Shown: piece after piece, positions 1 through 11,519 of the stretch
Numbering within the stretch: position 1 is the stretch's first letter
How the letters are laid out: each line of letters starts with the position of its first letter
Assembly (NCBI RefSeq): GCF_029852145.1
Contig: NC_079973.1
Span: forward strand, 21,594,422 to 21,658,421
Source of the DNA: Microplitis mediator
Lineage: Eukaryota > Arthropoda > Insecta > Hymenoptera > Braconidae
Reading direction: 5' to 3'
DNA: 64,000 nt
Notes under the pieces: generated by a model
The model's database searches: none
The model's input: the letters and a program-made list of their open reading frames with translations, nothing else
What the model was told of the DNA's origin: nothing
Position numbers and translations under genes: made by a program

Positions 1-217
1 ATTCTTTTGGCGGTAAAATTCCATTAAGAATTTCAGCAGTTTCACGTCGTACATCAGCAGTCACAGGTGAAACCTGGGCTTTACATGCTGGTTTTTTTTT
101 CGTTCCTGATTTTTCTTTAGCAGGTTTTTCTGGATGCTTTACAACTAATACAGGATTGTCGTACTTGACGAGGGTATTTGTTGATGGGATTATGCGTTCT
201 TGAGTGACCATAGCCAT
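1..217 (-). CDS. Dnali1: Axonemal dynein light chain p28 (DNALI1 family), N-terminal part, cut by window edge
   Basis: Reading the minus strand from the ATG at 217-215 gives an open frame of 72 codons that runs off the window at base 1. It begins MAMVTQERIIPSTNTLVKYD, continues with NPVLV, and ends in AEILNGILPPKE. Vertebrate DNALI1 has the same start pattern (IPP..SLLKYDTPVLV) and the same AEEILNAILPPREW block, so the family call rests on two collinear motifs. A Lys-rich linker separates them. The family protein is an inner-arm dynein light chain in cilia and flagella; in insects it is expected in sperm tails and chordotonal cilia. A second in-frame ATG two codons on (211-209) is an alternative start. 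The coiled-coil body of the protein lies outside the window. Confidence 0.85.
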   Translation of the reverse strand, partial: MAMVTQERIIPSTNTLVKYDNPVLVVKHPEKPAKEKSGTKKKPACKAQVSPVTADVRRETAEILNGILPPKE

Positions 218-653
218 GTTTTTAAAATTAATTTAAGTTAAATTCTTGGTAATATATATATTTAAATACTGAGTTTAACTCTCATGTGTTTAGTTAATTC
301 AGAGTTGCTATGGAAACATCGATCAATTGTTTTCATTACTTGTGACAAATTAAATCACTTAACTTTTTTTTTTTTTTAACAATTCAAAAAGAATCTAAAA
401 TATTTTTAAAAGTAATCGATTGTTGACTGCATTGACTGCTGAGAATATTTATAATCTTAATAACATTTAATCAGCAATAAAATTTTAACGAATTTAATTA
501 TTTATAATTTAAAAATTTAAATAAAATATTTATGATAATTTAAATAAATTTTTAAAAAGACAGTAAATTCAAATGTGTGAATGTAGCTGACAGTTTTCAC
601 TTTAAAAAATTCTGAAATAAGTGAATTTAATGTAAATTAAATAAAATTTAAAA

Positions 654-1410
654 AATGCGCATTTCTAAAATTCGAAAATCAGTAGATACATTTTTAAAAT
701 TTTTATATATTTTATTGTTTTATTCATTTATTTGTAACTTAAAATTTGTCTCATCCTACTTTCACACTCGTAAACTCAGCGGACATCTGACAATTTTTAA
801 AACTTTGAATACTAAAGTCAAATGTTTATAAAAAAAAAAAATTTTAAAATGCATGTTTAGACAATTCAAAAATCAGTAGGTGCATTTTCTTTATTTTTAT
901 ATTTTTAATTGTTTTATTCATTTATTTGTAATTTAAAATTTGTCTTATCTGCTACTTTCACACTCGTAAACTCAGCGGACATCTGAGAATTTTTAAAACT
1001 CTGAATACTAAAGTCAAATGTTTATAAAAAAAAAAAAAAAAAAAAAAATGCACGTTTAGACAATTCAAAAATCAGTAGGTGCATTTTCTTTATTTTTATA
1101 TTTTAAATTGTTTTATTCATTTATTTGTAATTTAAAATTTGTCTTATCTGCTACTTTCACACTCGTAAACTCAGCGGACATCTGACAATTTTTAAAACTT
1201 TGAATACTAAAGTCAAATGTTTATAAAAAAAAAAAATAAAAAAATGCATGTTTAGACAATTCAAAAATTGGCACGTGTATTTTCTTTTAAATTTATTATT
1301 TCAGTTAATTAATTTTTTTATATATAATAATATAAATATAAATATAAATAATATATATAATAATATATATATAAAAAATTGTCTTATGTCTTCTACATTT
1401 ACCCTGATAG
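654..1410. repeat. Tandem repeat, ~195-bp unit, four copies
   Basis: Units start at about 654, 849, 1048 and 1244, so the period is 195-199 bp. Each unit begins with an ATGCRYGTTTAGACAATTC-like start. It continues through a poly-T/A-rich middle, then CACTCGTAAACTCAGCGGAC, and ends in an A-run of variable length. Copies 2 and 3 are nearly identical, while copies 1 and 4 are more diverged. Looser relatives of the same unit (the GCGGACATCAGACAATTT block) recur at about 2460-2750, 4320-4460 and 6470-6545. Confidence 0.85.
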
Positions 1411-1946
1411 TTTTTAATTGATAAAAATAACTATAAATATAAATAAGTTATTGTTATTATTTTAAAAATTTGAGCTCAAATTCAAATATGATAAGTTTTA
1501 AATTCAACCAATCAGAGGCGCTGAACTTCCCCTACTTTAGTTACTGCGCAACTCACCAGTCGTTAGATGCTACAGCACTCAGGCGCCAGCTCCGACACGA
1601 ACCGACGCGGCTCCCAGTTTTTATTAATTATTACCTGTTTTTAGTGAGTATTTATAATTAATTTAAGCTTAATTACTTAAAATAAATTAAAATCGAGCTT
1701 CGTGAATAATAATTTCAATAAATTATCGCGTTGAAATGATTGAATTCGTTCGTAATCTTTTTGATGCCATACGGACACGGGCTGTAGGCTTGTACAGTGA
1801 AATTATATATCAAATACTAATATTTAAAGATTTTTATATATATTCATGCTCATAAATATTATAAATAAATAGAGAGATAATAATTTTTATAAATTTTCGT
1901 AAATCAATCGTTTGAATGTAAATACTTTAAATGATACTGGATAGCC

Positions 1947-2011
1947 ATGATACTGAAGTTAGCAGAGGTTTGAAAATTTTCGAATTTTTCGTCGGCTAAC
2001 TTCAGTATCAT
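1947..2011. mobile_element. Short copy of MITE family with ATGATMCTGAAGTTAGC termini
   Basis: The left end ATGATACTGAAGTTAGC is matched by the inverted right end GCTAACTTCAGTATCAT. Only about 30 bp lie between them, so this is an internally deleted copy of the family seen in full at 2755-2958. Confidence 0.7.
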
Positions 2012-2754
2012 ACTTCGATAATGTCGGTACCATTGTCGGGTTGGCGCCTAAAGTACAGAATTTTCTCGAGTGATTTTAAAAAAATTAAGTTTTATAAACT
2101 AAGTTGGTTTTTGTGTTAGTGAGTATTTAAATTTTGTGTAGTAACTGATGGTGGTGTAATAAGTGATAGTGGTGTAAAAAGTAATAGTGGTGTAGTGAGT
2201 AATAATGGTGTAGTAAATGATAATCCTCAAGCTATCAGACAATTAAAACTTTTTGATTTTTTTTTCAACAAATCGATTCTAAAAAATAATCAAATTAAAA
2301 ATTTGTGTTTGTAGAAAATTAAAAAAACTGTAGGAGCAATTTTTTAAAATATTTTTTTTATAATTTAACGAGTGTGAATGTAGCAGACATCGGAAAAATT
2401 TAAAATTATAAATAAATAGAGTAAGTAATTAAAAAAATAATATTTATAAAAAATGAACTTATTAATTTAAAAATTTTTTTAATGCGCATTTTTTAAAGTT
2501 TTATTTTATTAATAATTTAAAATTTGCCTGATGACTGCTCCATTCACACATGGCAGTGAAGTTGGCGGACATCAGACAATTTTAAAAATTTTAAAATAAA
2601 ATTTTTTAAACAAAAAAATTAAAAAATGGGCGTGTAGAAAATTCTAAAATCAGTGCATGCATTTTTTTTATCATATCAATTTAATTGTTTAATTTTTTTA
2701 TATACAATTCGAAAATTGTCTTATGTCTGCTACATTTACATTCATTATAATTTA

Positions 2755-2958
2755 ATGATCCTGAAGTTGGCAGACAATTAGAAACTTTCGGATTTTTTTT
2801 CAATAAATAAAATACAAAAAAACAAAAACCAAAAAAATCCACATGTAGAAAATTTAAAAAACTATAAGTGCAATTTTTTTAAATATTTTTTTTTTTTATA
2901 ATTTATCGTTTAAAAAGAAGTCCAAAAATTATGAGACGTCGGCTAACTTCAGTATCAT
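2755..2958. mobile_element. MITE, ATGATMCTGAAGTTAGC family (~204 bp)
   Basis: The terminal inverted repeats are ATGATCCTGAAGTTGGC and its partner GCTAACTTCAGTATCAT. The AT-rich interior has no coding capacity. Relatives occur at 1947, 40049, 40234, 62532 and 62687. Confidence 0.75.
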
Positions 2959-3353
2959 ATAATTTATCGTTTTAAAAAAATTCAAAAACTGATAGTCATG
3001 TAGTAACTAATAGTGGTGTAGTGAGTGATAATAGTGAAGTGAGTGATAGTGGTGTAATGGTGCGTAAGTGAAGTGTTTAGTGGTGAATAGTGATTTCAAT
3101 GGAGGTTGCTGTGAGTCCAGATCTACTACTTTTGTTCTTGAAGCTGATTTATCGTCCGCCAAGGTATATTTCAATCCACATCAATTTTTATACATAAAAT
3201 TATTCAACTAATTAATAAGTTATTATTTTCTTTTTTTTTTTCCTAGATGAGCAATGGCCTAACGCGTTCTGAGCTCTTCTTGGCGTGGTGAGTGAACAAA
3301 TTAATACATTTAGTTAAAAAATAAGCCATGATTTGATTTATAAAATTATATTA

Positions 3354-3359
3354 TTTATT
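3354..3359 (-). terminator. Probable poly(A) signal of Lrpap1
   Basis: The plus strand reads TTTATT, so AATAAA on the minus strand. It lies about 120 nt downstream of the Lrpap1 stop codon. It is the first canonical hexamer in that direction that I see, but AATAAA is common in this AT-rich DNA. Confidence 0.4.
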
Positions 3360-3478
3360 TAAAAATATCATTCAATTAAATTTGAATTATAATACAAAAA
3401 AAATATTTCACTGGCATTTAATATTTAGTTCGTGCTATGGACACTTAGTAAGAAAGTAGAATAATTGCAGCTGGGAAA

Positions 3479-6400
3479 TTATAACTCAGAATGTCGTTCC
3501 ATAATTCGTGATTCGATATCCATGTGGAGTTTTTCAACAGTACGCGCGTGTTTTTTTATATTTTGCTTGGTAGAATTATCAGGGTCGTAGTCTTTTCCGT
3601 TTTTAGCGGCGTCCAATGCAGCTTGAGTGTGTAAATGACGCAGTTTTAATAGTCTTGTCTGATAATGATGAAGTTCCTCCTAAAAAAAATAACAGAATAA
3701 TAAAATTTATCAAGTAATTGATTGACCAATTTTCCATATAAACAATACGTACTTTCAAAGACTCGAGTTCGTTTTTAGTAAACTGGGCACTTTTGGCTAC
3801 TCTCCATAGCCCTTGAACTTTTGGCTCCACAAATTCTTGGTGGTCTGGACCTTCGGCGGTCTTTTTATCCAAATTATCGTATCCACTTTTTATATCTTGA
3901 TGTTTTTCTCTACATTATCAAGAAAATGTGTTATTTATATTTATAAAAATTTTATTTAAAAAGAGACAATTAAATATTTTACCGCAGCAAATTAGCTTTG
4001 GAAACGTAGTCAGTTTTTTTAGTTGGTATCGCATTTGATTCTTCTTCATTTTCTTCCTGATGATCAATTTCATTCCAACTGGGATGATCTTCATCAATAC
4101 TGTCTATTAAATTAAAATCACAAATGTTTAATCAAAAAAAAAAAAATTGATAATCAATTATAAATAATTACTTTTATATGCTTCGGGATCACCATTTTCC
4201 ACATCTGATAAAATACTCATATATTCATTTATTTTGTCTTGATGATGAGAAAATTCTTCTTTCAATGCTTCTAGTTCTTCACCTAGACCAAAAAAATTTA
4301 TTTAAAAAATTTTTGTATTCATTTTTCTGAATGTGAGTGTAGCAGACATCAGACAAATTTAAAATTATTAATAAATAGAGTGAATAATTAATAAAATAAA
4401 ATTTGAAAAAAATGCGCATTTAAAAAATTTTTAAATTAATAAGTGCATTTTTTATACACTTATCCAAAAAATTAAAGGAACAAGAAAATTTTATAAATTT
4501 TTTAGTGATTTTTGGAAGGCCGTATTTTAGTGAAAAATGATCGCATCGAAAAAATAAAAAAAGCAAATTGAAGCTTGAAATCTCTAGTTTAAAGATCTTC
4601 CAGCAAAATATTTTTTTGAGCCACGGTTTTTGCGGAATCATAAGAAAAAAGTCGAGACAAAATTTTTCTAAATTTTTTAGTTTTGTTTTTTAGGTCTACG
4701 GGGCCGGGAAAAATTTTTTCAAAAAAACGAATTCATAGCTCGTTTAGAAAATTTATTCAGCTACAATTTGCTTTTTTTTGTTTCTCTTTACGACAATTTG
4801 CTGCTGAGATATCAGCCTTTAAATGAAAAAGGAGCCTTTTGTCTTTGATTATTGATATCTCAGCAAGTAATGGTCACACAGTAATTTAAAGGGCAGTTTA
4901 ATAAACTTGAATAAATTCCCTACAAGCTACATTTTCGATTTTTTCAAAAAAAATTTTTTTTTCATCCTTGATATCCATTTGAAAACCCCACAAAAAATGA
5001 TCATTTTCTGGTTTTTTAGTCAACTCATCGCTACTCTGCAAATATTGATAAAAAAAATAATGTTGCCAGGTAATTTTACAGCTTAATGTACCCCCAAAAA
5101 CCCTGGAAATTTTCAGATTGATCCATTGAACCGTTTGTCCGGTCCGATTGCTCAAAGTTTTGCAAAACAATTAAAGGAACAAGTTTTGTTCCTTAAATTG
5201 TGTAATCATTACCAAAATGAAAAAATTAATTTTTTTCGGATTTTATTTCATTTTTGCGTTAGTTATTCAGTAAATGTAAGGTCAAGAGGAAAAAAAAAAA
5301 AATTTTCCAAAAAACGAGACCAAACAAGAATTTTTTTACATTTTTTTTTTTTACGTTTCATTCGGGGGGTTATTTTTTTTTTCGTTTTTCGGAAAAAATT
5401 TTTTTTTCTCACCTCCGGGCGGAAAGCGTCAACTTTCGTCCCGCTGTGCAAAACGAAGTTGCCGCTTCCCGCCTCCGTCGAGGAGAAAAATAGTATACAC
5501 TCCTCGGGAAGTAAATAAGAAAGCCTCAGATCACATGTTTGTTGACCTCGGCTTCGCCTCGGCCAACAATTTCATGTGATCTGAGACATTTCTTACTTTA
5601 CTTCCCTCGGTGTGTAATATACTATTTTTTCCTCTTGACCTTATATTTACTGAATAACTAACGCAAAAATGAAATAAAATCCGAAAAAAATTAATTTTTT
5701 CATTTTGGTAATGATTACACAATTTAAGGAACAAAACTTGTTCCTTTAATTGTTTTGCAAAACTTTGAGCAATCGGACCGGACAAACGGTTCAATGGATC
5801 AATCTGAAAATTTCCAGGGTTTTTGGGGGTACATTAAGCTGTAAAATTACCTGGCAACATTATTTTTTTTATCAATATTTGCAGAGTAGCGATGAGTTGA
5901 CTAAAAAACCAGAAAATGGTCATTTTTTGTGGGGTTTTCAAATGGATATCAAGGATGAAAAAAAAATTTTTTTTGAAAAAATCGAAAATGTAGCTTGTAG
6001 GGAATTTATTCAAGTTTATTAAACTGCCCTTTAAATTACTGTGTGACCATTACTTGCTGAGATATCAATAATCAAAGACAAAAGGCTCCTTTTTCATTTA
6101 AAGGCTGATATCTCAGCAGCAAATTGTCGTAAAGAGAAACAAAAAAAAGCAAATTGTAGCTGAATAAATTTTCTAAACGAGCTATGAATTCGTTTTTTTG
6201 AAAAAATTTTTCCCGGCCCCGTAGACCTAAAAAACAAAACTAAAAAATTTAGAAAAATTTTGTCTCGACTTTTTTCTTATGATTCCGCAAAAACCGTGGC
6301 TCAAAAAAATATTTTGCTGGAAGATCTTTAAACTAGAGATTTCAAGCTTCAATTTGCTTTTTTTATTTTTTCGATGCGATCATTTTTCACTAAAATACGG

Positions 6401-7397
6401 CCTTCCAAAAATCACTAAAAAATTTATAAAATTTTCTTGTTCCTTTAATTTTTTGGATAAGTGTAAATATTATTTTTTAAATTATTTACTCTATTTATTT
6501 ATATATTTAAATTTTTCTGACATCTGCTACATTCACACTCATTCATTTTTCATGTATAGAAAATTCATAAGCCATCAAAAGTCATATTTTTTCACCATAC
6601 CTGCACCGAAAGTTTAAATTCCTGCCCTGTATAGAAGGAAGAAAGTCGTTCTCTCCTTTACAGGAAAAAATTTAAACTTTCAGGTGCAGATCGTGAAAAA
6701 TCGCTTTCGGCTCGAGTAGGCAATTATACACGCGGATTTAAATGTCCTACTTTCCTCCCTAGGTGTGTAATATACTATATTAAAATTTACCCGTAAAACC
6801 AGCATGTTCAGCTTTAGCCCACAACTGATTAAGTTTTTTATCTTTGAACAAATCCTTGGCTACATAATTGCTACCATCATTCAGAGGCTTATGATGTTTC
6901 AATAATTCTGGATCATCAGTTTCTGCAAAATGATCCAACAAACCATAGGTACTCATTATCCCAATTAATTTTTTCCGTAATCTGGCAGCTTCCAATCCTT
7001 CTGTATCGTTGCCCTCTTCTTTGTAATGCTTGTAAACCAATTCCTCTTTGTCATGCATCTTTAGGTCGCTAAACAATGACTGGAGTTTCACGTCAGTTAG
7101 TCGCTGAAAAAAATACAAATAAATAATTAATTAATTAATTAATAAAAATAATTTAAAAACTAGGAAATTTCTTACGTGCTTCGCTTTAGTCCAAACTAAA
7201 TTTAATTTAGCCATACGATAGGGCTTATCAAGTTCTCTTACTGAACCAGGTACCGGAATCTCTTTGGAGTCAACATTTTTTTTCTTATTTGGTTTGTTAG
7301 CTTCCGCTGAATATTTATTCAACCCTTGACACTGATCGATAATTAATATCGCACTCAAGTTTAATAAAAAAAGAAATGAAATTAATTTTGACTCCAT
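3479..7397 (-). CDS. Lrpap1: LDL-receptor-related protein associated protein 1 (RAP), six exons
   Basis: The exons, in transcript order, are 7397-7176, 7103-6791, 4282-4172, 4103-3983, 3909-3753 and 3679-3479. All five introns have GT-AG ends and compatible phases. The 1125-bp CDS encodes 374 residues (human RAP is 357). Residues 1-25 form a signal peptide. RAP repeat motifs are visible: YRMAKLNLVWTKAKH (60-74), KLNQLWAKAEHAGFTGEEL (164-182) with SHHQDKINEY just after (190-199), and VEPKVQGLWRVAKSAQFT (283-300). The C-terminus is HSEL, matching the HNEL ER-retention signal of vertebrate RAP. The family protein binds newly made LDL-receptor-family proteins in the ER and keeps ligands off until they reach the Golgi. 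Intron 2 (4283-6790) is unusually large because it carries the palindrome at 4457-6463. The acidic linker in exon 4 is typical of the D2-D3 spacer. Confidence 0.93.
4457..6463. repeat. 2-kb near-perfect palindrome (foldback element) in Lrpap1 intron 2
   Basis: The sequence from 4457 (CACTTATCC) reads as the reverse complement of that ending at 6463 (GGATAAGTG). The centre is near 5555, where CTCAGATCACATG at 5525 pairs with CATGTGATCTGAG at 5573. The arms are about 0.9 kb and almost identical. The main asymmetry is an extra ~190 bp in the left arm, about 5284-5478, including a GC-rich part at 5405-5480. Open frames inside the arms are mirror copies of each other and resemble no protein I know, so I regard the element as non-coding. 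Weaker inverted similarity continues outward to about 4328 and 6545 through copies of the GTAGCAGACAT repeat. Confidence 0.93.
6586..6703. repeat. Small foldback next to the large palindrome
   Basis: TTTTTCACCATACCTGCACC at the left pairs, imperfectly, with GGTGCAGATCGTGAAAAA at the right. Within these, GAAAGTTTAAATT pairs with AATTTAAACTTTC. The loop is about 45 bp. A motif just beyond it, AGGTGTGTAATATACTAT at about 6761-6778, also occurs beside the centre of the large palindrome (about 5609-5626), which links the two structures. Confidence 0.7.
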
Positions 7398-7510
7398 TTT
7401 TCTGTATTTATTTAAAAAGTAAACACACGTGCGCTCTTATCAGCTGACTTGATGCTTGTGGAATTAAATGCCAGTCAGTACCAGTCTTAGTCTCTCGTCC
7501 CCTGCCCGTG

Positions 7511-7521
7511 TTTACGTCATC
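7511..7521 (-). promoter_or_regulatory. CRE/UPRE-like site upstream of Lrpap1
   Basis: The minus strand reads GATGACGTAAA about 115 bp upstream of the Lrpap1 ATG. This is the TGACGTAA core bound by bZIP factors (CREB/ATF/XBP1). Because RAP is an ER chaperone, an unfolded-protein-response element would make sense, but one short match is weak evidence. An E-box core, CACGTG, lies nearer the ATG at about 7424-7429. Confidence 0.3.
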
Positions 7522-9040
7522 ATTAAAATAAAATTTTATTTTGATAAGCTAGAAATTTTTTTTATCCTCACACATATGACGTGTGATCGGTAAAGTAAAA
7601 ATTCTACGATGATAAAATATCTGGAGTCGGTAGAAAAAATTATCCACTCAGCTTCGCGTGTTTGCTCTAAGATGGCCCAGCAAAAATTCAAAATAAACTT
7701 ATGATTCTTTTTAAAAATAATTTTTTTGAAATTAAAATATTTTCAAATGGATAAATAATTTTTTTTAATAAATTTTTTTTTATGGTCTAATAAAAATCAC
7801 TTAGTGGGAGTGATAAAAAAAATGATAGAAAAAAAAAAAATAAGATTATTGAATGTAGCGCCAGGGTAAAAAAAAAGAAAAGATATAGAACCGGCACAAG
7901 ATTTGCACCCCGCTGTGACGCCTAATTGCCTCGGCTCGTTGGTTAGCTCAAAACCTTATTCAAAAGGTCCACGAGGTCTGATCAGGTTGCCCTTGAACTC
8001 TTGTAAATTCTCGGCACTCGCATGCCTCGCGCGTTTATAAAATGAGGAGACTCCTCTTCTATACCCACTCGCGTCTTAGACTTTAACTTACAGACTACAC
8101 TACTACTGATACATTTAATATATCTGTCTATATGTATGGATGTATATAGTAGTATGAGTTATTTGGCCTCCGCCTCTCGACCCACTAAACAAGCAACGTC
8201 ATCTATCACCACGCGAAACGATATATTTGTTTTTCGTAGACCTATCTAATTATTTACGAGCCCCAGTCAAGTCCCAGGAGACTCGAGAGTAGATGTAAGG
8301 ACATGAAGAGAAGATGAAGAACCGTCAGAAATTTAAAAAAGTAATTTCCTGGTGGAAAATGGATTTCACGATTTTCATTTTTAAAATAACAAAGAAACGT
8401 AAATAGATAATTATTTTTAAATAGCCGGTTAATTTTAATTATGAAGAGCAGGAGGATGGGAATAAGTGAAGACTTAACTGAAACATATGATTATGAAAAA
8501 GACAAGGCGTTGCTGTGGTGTTCAATGGTGTGTCCACCTTGATACACCTTGCGTGAAACTCGTCTCTTGGTCTCAGACATGGCGCCCCCTCAGGCTCTCC
8601 AGGCCCATCACTTTACCCCTCGAACTCTTCGAATGATAAATTACGGTTGAGATATCGGCACCTCCTCCAGTGAGTAAGTGCATCGGCAAAAACAGTACCA
8701 TCAACAGTCACTTTGGTTTTACTTTTCCTTTTTTCTTTTTTTTTTAAATTATTTTTCTTCCTCGGAGCACTAGGTTTCAGACTTAAGCATGCAGAGTCTA
8801 CGCCGTGTTACAAGAGACACGGCATTAATCTTTCTGCGTAAGCAAATCCAGTTCAGATACTGATGCTGATGGAGTACTTGATGCTCAACTCGACATCAAC
8901 TGTCCCTTCGTTTCTTTTCAAATTCAATTCAAGTGTCGAGATATTTCTTACAACTTTGTTTTGTGTCCGATGGTCTAATGCTGCTTTTTCATTATTTTGT
9001 TGGATATATCACTACTTCATTATCACTAATAATTTATATA

Positions 9041-9491
9041 TAGGGGAGAGGGGGGCAGAGTGGGCCCCTTAAGGGAAATAATTATGATATCATTAATTTT
9101 TTTTACGCGTTTACTTCTTTTTAGACCCTTGATACTTATTTTCACTTCATTGTGCAATTAAAATTTTTTAATCGAAAATTAGGGGCAAAGTGGACCCGCC
9201 AAAAAATTTCGGATTTGATATTTTTTATTCTTTACACGTGTGATAATTGCAAATTACTATAAAACAATTGTATTTTAATAATATAAAGGTTATTTTAATA
9301 GTCTGCTGCGATTTAACTTTAAAACGTAATTTTACTATCTTTAACTTTCTTAATAAATTATATTTAATGAACGGTTTTGGTGGACAATTTTAGCCCTCAT
9401 TGTATAAGAAATTTCGATAAGCTTATTATCCGTCTGAATTTATTGGCGTATAGAAAATTTTTAGGAACCTACTTTGCCCTCTCCTCCCCTA
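9041..9491. mobile_element. MITE with TAGGGG termini and GGGGCAAAGTGG motif, uninterrupted copy
   Basis: The element starts TAGGGGAGAGGGGGGCAGAG and ends with TTTGCCCTCTCCTCCCCTA. A second, interrupted copy lies at 25662-26611. The two share long stretches, such as the TTTCGGATTTGATATTTTTT block, and the unit has no coding capacity. This copy gives the empty site for the insertion in the second copy. Confidence 0.8.
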
Positions 9492-10873
9492 TTTTCTATT
9501 TTTCGTTCTAAGATTGTCTGGCGCTCATTAAATTTAAAAAAAAAGTAAAGTTGTGTAAAGTAGAAATAATTAAGAGTCACTTACTGTCAGCAAATGAAAG
9601 ATTAAATGATAATGACTCTGAAAACAATGCGTGTAAAATGTAAACACGTGTTTATCACCAAAAAGTTGTTAGTGGTTGTACGATAATTATTAAAGATCGG
9701 AGGTTCCTTTGCATTAGAACTTAAAAATTCGTTACAAGTGTTTTTTCCTCCTGTGCGTATCATAGTTGAAGATCTTTTGTTGTTTTATTTATATTTTTAA
9801 CTTTTCGTTTGTTCTTCTTGGGATCCGCAAATATTCCTCGGGGAGTCAGACTCGGTATGGACTCGACTCGAGGGACGGTGAAAACAATGAAGGACTGATG
9901 AGAGAAACAATGGAGAACGGTGGAAGAAAAAACAATGGTTTCTATTAGCATCTATACCTGAATCTTGTGTGTGCTCTTTTATTGAGGAAAAAATTGAATA
10001 ATAAGAATTAAATAGTTTTGTTTATTTTTTTTACCCGTTCTTCTTTAGATATAGAGTTTATAAGCTATTTTATTTGTTCTATTTTATTTTTTGATTGTGT
10101 ATATAACAGACGGGATATATATTTGGGCACGAGGTACAAATGTCATGACAGTGAAATATTATTTCCAAAGAGAGCAGGCTACGGGGCTCCTTATTGTTTT
10201 ACAAAATTTCTTAACTTAAAATGTATCTGTGGTGTTTTTAAACTTGTATTCGTCCATTCCAGAGATACCTTTTTTTGCTTGTGTATACACAGACTTGACG
10301 CCCAAGTTGTCCAAAAATTTCACGCTCGAGATAATGTTTTGTCAATTATCAATTTTAACTTAACGTGGTTTCAAAATTTTTAACGTCAATTTCGTGGCTT
10401 TTTTATTCAAACTGGCGACTATCGTTTTTATTGTTCGGATTTTTTTTAAATGCATTCTAAAGTTAACTTTGTTTGTTATTTTTTTTGCGATAAAAATTTT
10501 CTATCATAAAAAATAGCCGATTTAGTGATTGTAATTACTGTCGACAATTTTTCGCTTCGGCGAGGCAAAACATGACAGCTTAATGTATGTAATAATGTAA
10601 TAATTTGTTGATTGTTTAAAAATGGTGAAAAAAGAATTCACAGACCGTGATCGGCAAAAGTAAGATGTTACCGTGGAATTTACGATTGTTAGGCTGTACT
10701 ATACTATTTGAATTAATTCAAACTTTTGTTTTTTTATTTCCGGCTCGAAAAATTAAAAATTTTTTGTGAAAAAAGAAAAGTCATTTATCGGAGTACAATT
10801 TTTATATCTAATAACTAGGGTTCGAGGTCTATGTAATCATTAGTAATTATTTTTATAAATTTTGAAAAACAAA

Positions 10874-11519
10874 AATGCACCTGAAGATTGGAATGTTTTT
10901 CGCGGAACGAAAATAAAAAAATAAAATGATTAGTAGAGCCAGAATTTTTGCGTTAATTTAAAAATAATTAGTAATTAGTGGTGTGAAATTTTTCATATTA
11001 CGGAGAAAATATTGGTCTTATGAAAAAAGTTTTCAAACAAAAGCTTTAGGGAATTTAAATTTCTAAAAAAAATGTCTCTTATAACTTTTTCTTAGGACTA
11101 ATAAGAAAGCCGTAATTTCAGAATTAAGATTTTCATAATTAATAAAATTTTGAATCATTCATTATGAATCTTAATTTTTGAATTACGGTGAAAATGTTGA
11201 TCGTATAAAAAATCATAAAAAACATTTATTTGATAAAATTAAATTTCCTATAACTTTTGTTCAAAAACTTTTTTGCTAAGACCGATATTTTCCCCGTAAT
11301 ATCAAAAATTTGAACTATTCATTTAAAAAATAAGGCAAAAATCTTGTCCCTAAAAAATCTACCGGATCTAAATTTCTGAAAAATGTGTCGTATAGGTGCT
11401 AACATGTCAACCGAAAATTTCTGCCACTCAATTACCCCTTGAGTCAACTTTAAGCAGTCAAATTATATAAATTTTTTTCATTTTCGTTGCGCGAAAAACG
11501 TTCCGATCTTCAGGTACAT
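10874..11519. mobile_element. Inverted-repeat element with ATGYACCTGAAGATCGGAAC termini
   Basis: ATGCACCTGAAGATTGGAAT plus TTTTTCGCG at the left pairs with the inverted CGCGAAAAACGTTCCGATCT plus TCAGGTACAT at the right. Further short inverted segments lie inside. A second, shorter member is at 46646-46873. Confidence 0.7.

Larger units (their letters stand above)
218..3478. other. Intergenic DNA between Dnali1 and Lrpap1, repeat-filled
   Basis: No protein-coding gene is recognised here. The stretch holds four tandem copies of a ~195-bp AT-rich repeat (654-1410), two copies of a small inverted-repeat element (1947-2011, 2755-2958), and simple GTG/GAT-type minisatellite runs (about 2140-2225 and 2985-3070). 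A short GC-richer block at 1500-1640 contains a CCAAT box (ACCAATCAGAGGCG at about 1507) and could be promoter sequence for the divergent side. A second GC-richer block (3089-3290) looks exon-like but gives no convincing protein. Confidence 0.6.

Noticed and set aside
5126..5518. 130-codon frame in the Lrpap1 intron, with mirrored copy at 5531-5794
   Set aside because: It belongs to the palindrome arms and consists largely of Phe/Lys from T- and A-runs. It has no recognisable protein.
7900..8000. tRNA-like GGTTAGCTC word
   Set aside because: No cloverleaf could be folded around it and no TTCGA arm follows at the right distance.
9041..9491. Possible short gene in the TAGGGG block
   Set aside because: The block recurs at 25662-26611 with inverted ends and no shared reading frame. 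It is a non-coding mobile element.
10018..10383. 121-codon plus-strand frame
   Set aside because: TTG start, Phe/Ile-rich AT-driven composition and no domain.
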